From Pseudomonadota bacterium (GTDB lineage: Bacteria > Pseudomonadota > Alphaproteobacteria > Rhizobiales > Hyphomicrobiaceae), in assembly GCA_023426855.1 (NCBI GenBank), contig JAEZBU010000182.1, positions 1-10,902 on the forward strand: a DNA stretch of 10,902 bases, read 5' to 3'. This document shows, piece by piece, positions 7,165 through 10,902 of this stretch (the stretch's first letter is position 1; the number at the start of each line of letters is the position of its first letter). The notes under the pieces were generated by a model. The model searched no databases. It was not told the origin of the DNA and saw only the letters and a program-made list of their open reading frames with translations. The translations under genes were made by a program, and so were the position numbers.

Positions 7165-7698
7165 ATGACACGGGACCACCGAGTTATGAAGCGTCCTCCG
7201 CGCATTCGACGATCCACATCGCTATTGGAAGTGGCCGCGCATAATCGCGTGCTGGAGGTCGGCTACGGCGCGGGTCTGGCAATCCTGGACTTGATGGAGC
7301 GCGACGTTGACATACGCGTTGTCGGCATCGATCGCTCAGCGACAATGATCGAACGGGCTCGTCGCAATATCGAAGCAGCGGGACATAATCGCGTAGAACT
7401 TCGACATACGGATCTCGCCAGCATGACGAGCGAGGTGGGCCAGTTCGACGTGATCTTCGCAATCAACGTCAATGCATTCTGGACGAACGGCAGCGCAGAA
7501 ATCGCTGCGCTGAAGACCCTGCTGGCCTCTCACGGTCACATCTGGCTGTTTTATGAACCGCCTGCCCCGGCGAAGATCGACGATATTATAGAGCGCCTAC
7601 GAACGAACATGCAGAATGCCGGCTTTGCGGTGACGGTCGTTGCAGAAGAACGCGCAATGCCCCCGTTTTTAGCCATGTCCGCCGCCTTGCGCTCTTGA
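7165..7698 (+). CDS. Class I SAM-dependent methyltransferase (small, 177 residues)
   Basis: This is a Rossmann-fold methyltransferase. Motif I is VLEVGYGAG (29-37), the glycine-rich SAM loop. VVGIDRS with acidic D56 binds the SAM ribose hydroxyls. FDVIFAINV (near residue 95) corresponds to motif IV and GHIWLFYEPP to motif VI. It lacks an extra substrate-recognition domain, so the target is not visible; small-molecule O-, N- or C-methylation is most likely. The ATG at 7165 has AGGAAAG about 10 nt upstream. An internal ATG at 7186 would drop seven residues and still leave motif I whole. It is divergent from the FAD monooxygenase, so the two may be co-regulated and act on one compound, which is inference. 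The N-terminal lead before motif I is short compared with many relatives. Confidence 0.88.
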   Translation: MTRDHRVMKRPPRIRRSTSLLEVAAHNRVLEVGYGAGLAILDLMERDVDIRVVGIDRSATMIERARRNIEAAGHNRVELRHTDLASMTSEVGQFDVIFAINVNAFWTNGSAEIAALKTLLASHGHIWLFYEPPAPAKIDDIIERLRTNMQNAGFAVTVVAEERAMPPFLAMSAALRS

Positions 7699-7961
7699 TT
7701 GGCGCGACGCGCAGAAGCGCCGTACTGCGCCACTCCAGACGTCCGGCATCGAGCCAATTCGCCGCCATACATGGGCGTTGCAGTCGGAGAAACGCGAAAC
7801 AAAGTAAACGGCAAGTAAATCAATAAATTGCACAACGCCGTTCACGAACGTTTCTATTTTCGTTCTGCGGACGGATTGTCGCGATTCTGGCGCAACATCT
7901 TGATTTGGCCAAATTTTGAAGCGCTGTGCGGCCCTGTATCAGTCGGTACAGGAACGTAAAA
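7699..7961. promoter_or_regulatory. Intergenic region upstream of the CHAP-like gene (263 bp)
   Basis: No gene is supported here. Just after the methyltransferase stop there is only a weak 5-bp stem (GGCGC 7701-7705 with GCGCC 7717-7721) without a T-run. From about 7795 the DNA becomes AT-rich, as expected of a promoter. It holds repeated half-sites CGTTC (7839-7843), GAACG (7846-7850) and CGTTC (7861-7865), and the perfect palindrome ATTTGGCCAAAT at 7903-7914, about 48 bp before the chosen GTG. No clear sigma-70 hexamers can be assigned. Confidence 0.4.
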
Positions 7962-8492
7962 GTGAAGAAACTCGCGTTATCCCTTGCTGCGCTTCTTGGA
8001 TTGGCAATCGTCACCAGCGCGGCCTCAGAAGCTCGCCCATCGCGAGCAGACCAGACGAACGCCAGCCGCCAGCAGGCGGCCCCGCATCACACACAGCGGG
8101 CCACGAAAAAGCGCTCCGCAAAGCGCGCCCATCATGCGCGGCGTCAGACGCGCAGCAACCGCAGCTATCGCTCGGCCCGCAGCCGCGGCGGAGATCGCGC
8201 AGTGGTCCACGTTGCCAACGCTGGCCGTGTCGGCCCGCGCCCGCGCCGGTGGTGCGGATGGTGGATGCGCACGCAGCTCGGTGGCGGCCCGGCCTTCAAT
8301 CTGGCTTGGAACTGGCGCCATTATGGAAGCCCGACCACGCCGCGCGTCGGTGCCGTGGTCGTCTGGCGTCATCACGTCGGCATCATCACCGGCCAAGCGT
8401 CGAACGGCCGCTGGATCGTCAAGTCCGGCAACGATGGTGGACGTGTTCGCGAGCGCGCACGTTCCGTATCAGGTGCGATCTTCCGCTTCTAA
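7962..8492 (+). CDS. Secreted CHAP/NlpC-P60-like cysteine peptidase or amidase domain protein with basic linker
   Basis: This 176-residue exported protein starts at GTG 7962, with AGGAA about 7 nt upstream. That start gives a clean signal peptide (MKKLALSLAALLGLAIV, with cleavage likely after SEA, A24). An in-frame GTG at 7926 would put 12 polar residues before the signal and is less likely. After the signal comes a strongly basic, low-complexity Arg/His/Ser/Gln-rich segment (about 25-80), then a compact domain with WCGWWM (C98), GGGPAFNLAWNW, GAVVVWRHHVGII (H138) and KSGNDGG. The Cys-then-His order and spacing match CHAP/NlpC-P60-type papain-like folds that act on cell-wall peptides, and similar short proteins are common in Bradyrhizobium relatives. 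The activity is inferred from these motifs only. The gene is followed by a strong terminator and appears monocistronic. Confidence 0.8.
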   Translation: MKKLALSLAALLGLAIVTSAASEARPSRADQTNASRQQAAPHHTQRATKKRSAKRAHHARRQTRSNRSYRSARSRGGDRAVVHVANAGRVGPRPRRWCGWWMRTQLGGGPAFNLAWNWRHYGSPTTPRVGAVVVWRHHVGIITGQASNGRWIVKSGNDGGRVRERARSVSGAIFRF

Positions 8493-8506
8493 CGGGCCGC
8501 ACTATC

Positions 8507-8535
8507 AACGCCGCGCCGGCTGACGGCGCGGCGTT
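8507..8535 (+). terminator. Intrinsic-type terminator of the CHAP-like gene
   Basis: Arms AACGCCGCGCC (8507-8517) and GGCGCGGCGTT (8525-8535) pair perfectly over 11 bp with a 7-nt loop, 14 nt after the stop codon. On the plus strand the stem ends in a TTT run before ACGC, so the U-tract is short but the stem is very GC-rich. It separates this gene from the HupE-like gene. Confidence 0.75.
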
Positions 8536-8659
8536 TACGCGACGTCGCCCTTGACGCAATCGCAGAGGCAGTGTCCTGTTCGATCCGTTGGCGCACGACG
8601 CGTCAGCGGCGCGAGCGCTCAACATCGCGCCAAAGCGATAGTGATCGGCACAAGGCTAC

Positions 8660-9301
8660 ATGCGCATGCGATACGTTGGATTGCGCGTTATTCTCCTCAG
8701 CGCCTGGATCGCGGCTGTCAGCTCGCAGGCGTCTGCCCACCATCCAATGGGTGGCGAGACTCCGCAAACTTTGTGGCACGGCCTGCTGTCCGGCCTAGGG
8801 CATCCGATCATCGGCCTCGATCACGCAGCGTTCGTAGTCGGCCTTGGCATCTTCGCGGCGATCGCCGGCTTCGGCATCGCGCTACCGGCGCTATTCGTGG
8901 TGTTCATGGCCGTGGGCCTGGCCATTCACATCGCTTCACTCGACGTTCCCGCCGTCGAGCTCATCATCGCGCTATCCGTTGTTTGCGTCGGAATCGCCAT
9001 TCTCTGGCCCGGCATCAGATCGGCTGGCTGGCTCGTGGGCGGCTTGTTTGCGCTAGCCGGTATCGCGCACGGCTTCGCCTATGCGGAAGCCGTCATCGGT
9101 GCGGAAACGGCGGTGATCGGCGCTTACATCGCTGGACTGATCGCCATCCAGATGGCCATCGCAACCGGCGCCTATCTGATCACATCAGCCATCATGCGCG
9201 GGCACACCGCCCTATCGTTCTCCGCGGTGCGGCTGGCAGGTTTGGCCATCCTCCTGACCGGCGCGTATTTCGCGGTCGGCGCCAGTGGCATGACGGGATA
9301 G
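8660..9301 (+). CDS. HupE/UreJ family membrane protein, probable nickel or cobalt transporter
   Basis: This 213-residue integral membrane protein has an N-terminal signal-like helix (about 8-26) ending in SQASA, then HHPMGG, so H27-H28 would lie at the mature N-terminus. About six hydrophobic segments follow. The family metal-site motif H-x5-D-H is present as HPIIGLDH (H48, D54, H55), as is a second motif resembling FHGxAHGxE (GIAHGFAYAE, H137 and E143). In characterised HupE proteins these residues are needed for nickel uptake that supplies hydrogenase; related proteins are linked to urease or cobalt. Neither enzyme is encoded here, so the metal cannot be assigned. ATG 8660 and ATG 8666 are both possible: AAGG at 8652-8655 is 4 nt from the first and 10 nt from the second. 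The 167 bp before the gene hold the CHAP-gene terminator and no clear promoter or riboswitch. Confidence 0.9.
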   Translation: MRMRYVGLRVILLSAWIAAVSSQASAHHPMGGETPQTLWHGLLSGLGHPIIGLDHAAFVVGLGIFAAIAGFGIALPALFVVFMAVGLAIHIASLDVPAVELIIALSVVCVGIAILWPGIRSAGWLVGGLFALAGIAHGFAYAEAVIGAETAVIGAYIAGLIAIQMAIATGAYLITSAIMRGHTALSFSAVRLAGLAILLTGAYFAVGASGMTG

Positions 9302-9322
9302 CCCGTGAGCGGCGCGGCAATA

Positions 9323-9350
9323 TCCGGTCCCGCCGACTGACGGGACCGGA
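9323..9350. terminator. Bidirectional hairpin between convergent genes
   Basis: TCCGGTCCCG (9323-9332) and CGGGACCGGA (9341-9350) pair perfectly over 10 bp around an 8-nt loop. It sits between the stop of the HupE-like gene (9301) and that of the convergent peroxiredoxin gene (9359), where a shared terminator is expected. Neither side has a long T-run (plus side AGCGGTTGTTAC, minus side TATTGCC). Confidence 0.7.
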
Positions 9351-9358
9351 AGCGGTTG

Positions 9359-10018
9359 TTACTTCGGCTGCGGCACGATCCGGATATACGGACGCGGCGC
9401 TTTCCATCCGTTCGGATAAATCTTCTTCGCTTCCTCGTCAGAAACAGAACCGGCGATGATGACGTCCTCGCCCTGCTTCCAGTTCACCGGCGTTGCGACC
9501 TTGTGCTTTGCCGTGAGCTGGAGCGAGTCGATGATGCGCAGGATTTCATCGAAGTTCCGCCCCGTCGTCATCGGATAGACCAGCACCGTCTTGACCTTCT
9601 TGTCCGGCCCGATGATGAACACGTTGCGCACGGTCGCGTTGTCGGCTGGCGTGCGGCCTTCGGAGCTATCACCCGCATCGGCCGGCAGCATGTTGTAAAG
9701 CTTGGCGATCTTGAGCTGGGGATCGCCGATCATCGGATAGTTTGGCGCGAAACCCTGGGTTTCCTCGATATCCTTCGCCCAATCCTTGTGCTTATCGGTC
9801 GGATCGACGCTCAACCCGATGATCTTGGTATTGCGCCGATCGAACTCGACCTTCAGCTTGGCCATGTTACCGAGCTCAGTGGTGCACACCGGCGTGAAGT
9901 CTTTGGGGTGAGAAAAAAGAACAGCCCAGGACTCACCGATCCAATCATGGAAACGGATCGGGCCTTCAGTTGTTTCCGCCTCGAAGTCGGGTGCGGTGCT
10001 ATTGATTTGAAGCGACAT
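9359..10018 (-). CDS. 1-Cys peroxiredoxin (Prx6 type)
   Basis: This 219-residue cytosolic thiol peroxidase reduces H2O2, organic hydroperoxides and possibly peroxynitrite. The active site is HPKDFTPVCTTE with P38, T42 and peroxidatic C45; the supporting arginine is R131 in TVRNVFIIGP. The protein contains no other cysteine, so it needs an external thiol or reductant. The length and the C-terminal extension (VATPVNWKQGEDVIIAGSV followed by PRPYIRIVPQ) mark the Prx6/1-Cys group rather than the short AhpC or BCP types. The ATG at 10018 has a strong ribosome-binding site (AGGAGG, about 5 nt upstream). It is convergent with the HupE-like gene and appears to have its own promoter region, with two inverted repeats, in the 272-bp gap upstream. 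Many relatives are annotated simply as peroxiredoxin. Confidence 0.96.
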   Translation of the reverse strand: MSLQINSTAPDFEAETTEGPIRFHDWIGESWAVLFSHPKDFTPVCTTELGNMAKLKVEFDRRNTKIIGLSVDPTDKHKDWAKDIEETQGFAPNYPMIGDPQLKIAKLYNMLPADAGDSSEGRTPADNATVRNVFIIGPDKKVKTVLVYPMTTGRNFDEILRIIDSLQLTAKHKVATPVNWKQGEDVIIAGSVSDEEAKKIYPNGWKAPRPYIRIVPQPK

Positions 10019-10290
10019 CTGTCCTCCTGACCTCGCGAATAAGCTGACAAATTTTCAGCGCTTATTGATCAGCAACCATATCAAGTCGACAACTTGAAGA
10101 CTATGAATTCAGCTTCAGAGACTGCCTGTTCGCGTCGCTGCGGGCGACAGTCAAACTCATAAGCGGTTCGCCGACGATAGAACGTTCCAAGCGCGCGCTT
10201 GATCCGGAAACGCATTTCGAGCGGTGACAGTTTCGCGCAATCATATTCAGCCTGATAGAATTGTCGCAGACCGACCGCAGCGCCCGCACC
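10019..10290. promoter_or_regulatory. Non-coding gap and promoter region of the peroxiredoxin gene (272 bp)
   Basis: No convincing gene is seen on either strand. The part near the peroxiredoxin start is AT-rich and holds GCTGA/TCAGC (10043-10047 with 10055-10059) and TCAAGT/ACTTGA (10081-10086 with 10092-10097). A loose minus-strand promoter (TTCATA, 17 nt, TTGATA) would overlap the second repeat. A 14-bp GC-rich palindrome CAAGCGCGCGCTTG lies at 10188-10201, closer to the amidohydrolase stop; it has no T-run. The function of these parts is inferred from position only. Confidence 0.45.
10081..10097. promoter_or_regulatory. Inverted repeat, candidate operator of the peroxiredoxin gene
   Basis: TCAAGT and ACTTGA are perfect complements around CGACA, giving a 17-bp dyad 63-79 bp upstream of the peroxiredoxin ATG. 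The size and symmetry fit a site for a dimeric regulator such as a MarR- or LysR-type protein. It does not match the classical OxyR spacing pattern. No regulator gene is in the window. Confidence 0.4.
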
Positions 10291-10902
10291 TCAAGTCTTA
10301 CCATGCGCGTTAACCAGGGGCATGCGGTCGAGTTCGGAGAGAGTCTCTGCCAAACTGCGCACTTCGGCCCAGCCCACCTTCATCATCTCGATAGCTGGGT
10401 CGTGCAGATGCGGTAGCGTCGTGCCCGTGCAGTCTTCCACGACGATCGGCCGGAAGTCGCGAAAGTTGGCATCCTTGGAACTCGCAGCAACGCATTGATT
10501 GGTGAGAACACCGGCAAAAAGCACCGTATCTGCCTGCAAACCGCGAAGGATTGTCTCGAGGTTCGTGTTGTAAAACGCGCTCAACCTCGTCTTTTCGACA
10601 TACCAATCCTCAGCAGTCGCGCCACAGTCGTCGAAGATCTCGTATCCCCACGTGCCGGTACGCAAACCGCCGTCTTTGAGGAACGGCCGAAGACGAAAGA
10701 ACACGCCGGCGTCGCGTTCATCGCGGAAGCCGTGCCGCGTCCAGATGATCGGGATATGCTTCGTCCGTGCGGCGGCGACCAGATCGCGCGTCGGCGCAAT
10801 CGTCCGGCGCATGTGTGAAATATCGACTCCGGATCGCGCGTACCAGCCATTCTCGTGCAGGAAATCATTCTGCGGATCAATGACGACGACCGCCGTGTGC
10901 CC
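10291..10902 (-). CDS. Isochorismatase-family cysteine amidohydrolase (RutB/biuret-hydrolase-like), 5' end cut by window edge
   Basis: The frame stays open to the right edge, so the start codon is outside; 203 residues are visible. Counting from the edge, the catalytic triad of the family is present: D9 in VVVIDPQNDF, K104 in YVEKTRLSAF and C137 in GVLTNQCVAAS. The pattern LSAFYNTNLETILRG after the lysine resembles ureidoacrylate amidohydrolase (RutB) and related enzymes that cleave ureido or amide bonds in pyrimidine, biuret or nicotinamide-type compounds. An internal ATG at 10812 would remove the catalytic aspartate and is not the real start. The C-terminal part (HDPAIEMMKVGWAEVRS) is also typical. 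Only a few residues should be missing at the N-terminus. The gene points toward the peroxiredoxin gene, but the 272-bp gap argues against one operon. The substrate is undetermined. Confidence 0.92.
   Translation of the reverse strand, partial: GHTAVVVIDPQNDFLHENGWYARSGVDISHMRRTIAPTRDLVAAARTKHIPIIWTRHGFRDERDAGVFFRLRPFLKDGGLRTGTWGYEIFDDCGATAEDWYVEKTRLSAFYNTNLETILRGLQADTVLFAGVLTNQCVAASSKDANFRDFRPIVVEDCTGTTLPHLHDPAIEMMKVGWAEVRSLAETLSELDRMPLVNAHGKT

Noticed and set aside
7916..8554. A 212-codon plus-strand frame overlapping the CHAP-like gene
   Set aside because: It is an out-of-frame reading with no signal peptide or domain; the chosen frame has both.
8493..8659. Possible cobalamin or other riboswitch before the HupE-like gene
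   Set aside because: Considered because some HupE/UreJ relatives are cobalt-linked, but no B12-box-like sequence is seen and much of the short gap is taken by the upstream terminator.
8551..9459. A 302-codon plus-strand frame overlapping the HupE-like gene
   Set aside because: Its Arg/His-rich product is an out-of-frame reading of the HupE-like gene, which has clear membrane helices and metal motifs.
10101..10304. A 67-codon minus-strand frame in the gap before the peroxiredoxin gene
   Set aside because: It has no ribosome-binding site or recognisable domain and starts inside the amidohydrolase gene; neither strand gives a convincing small protein.
1..10902. Mobile elements, CRISPR arrays, tRNA or rRNA genes
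   Set aside because: No transposase or integrase motifs, regularly spaced repeats, or RNA gene signatures were found by eye on either strand.

Overview
The window is high-GC bacterial DNA that reads like an ordinary accessory or metabolic stretch of a hyphomicrobial (Rhizobiales) alphaproteobacterium, probably near Bradyrhizobium, Afipia or Rhodopseudomonas. That assignment rests on base composition, GTG starts and the style of the proteins (Tat-exported peptide-binding protein, small CHAP-like secreted protein, HupE/UreJ protein). It is inference, because no rRNA or other marker gene is present. I see no transposase, integrase, tRNA, rRNA or CRISPR array.

Region 1 (1-5511, all minus strand) is a peptide/nickel-type (Opp/Dpp) ABC importer operon. 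In transcription order it encodes a Tat-exported family 5 substrate-binding protein, a short-chain dehydrogenase/reductase (SDR), two inner-membrane permeases (DppB-like, DppC-like) whose genes overlap by 4 bp, and a DppD-like ATPase whose last residues lie beyond the left edge. A second ATPase gene (DppF-like) would be expected beyond that edge. A perfect 16-bp stem-loop without a U-run separates the binding-protein gene from the rest. It could let the binding protein be made in excess over the membrane parts. The SDR gene inside the operon hints that the imported solute may be oxidised or reduced after uptake.

Region 2 (5512-7698) starts with a 319-bp AT-richer leader that holds a perfect 12-bp palindrome and an unused consensus Shine-Dalgarno sequence. 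Next is an FAD-dependent aromatic-hydroxylase-type monooxygenase (minus strand), divergent from a small SAM-dependent methyltransferase (plus strand). The 80-bp gap between them carries two inverted repeats. The pair may act on one small molecule by hydroxylation and methylation, but no substrate can be read from the sequence.

Region 3 (7699-9301, plus strand) has a secreted CHAP/NlpC-P60-like protein with a very basic Arg/His-rich linker, ended by an 11-bp terminator stem, and a HupE/UreJ-family membrane protein, probably a nickel or cobalt transporter, with no hydrogenase or urease gene in view.

Region 4 (9302-10902, minus strand) has a bidirectional hairpin between convergent genes, a 1-Cys peroxiredoxin of the Prx6 type with inverted repeats in its upstream region, a 272-bp non-coding gap, and an isochorismatase-family amidohydrolase (RutB/biuret-hydrolase-like) whose 5' end is off the right edge.

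Nothing here amounts to a clearly new biological system. The points most worth following are the SDR-containing transporter operon with its internal hairpin, the divergent monooxygenase/methyltransferase pair, and the palindromes in the intergenic regions.
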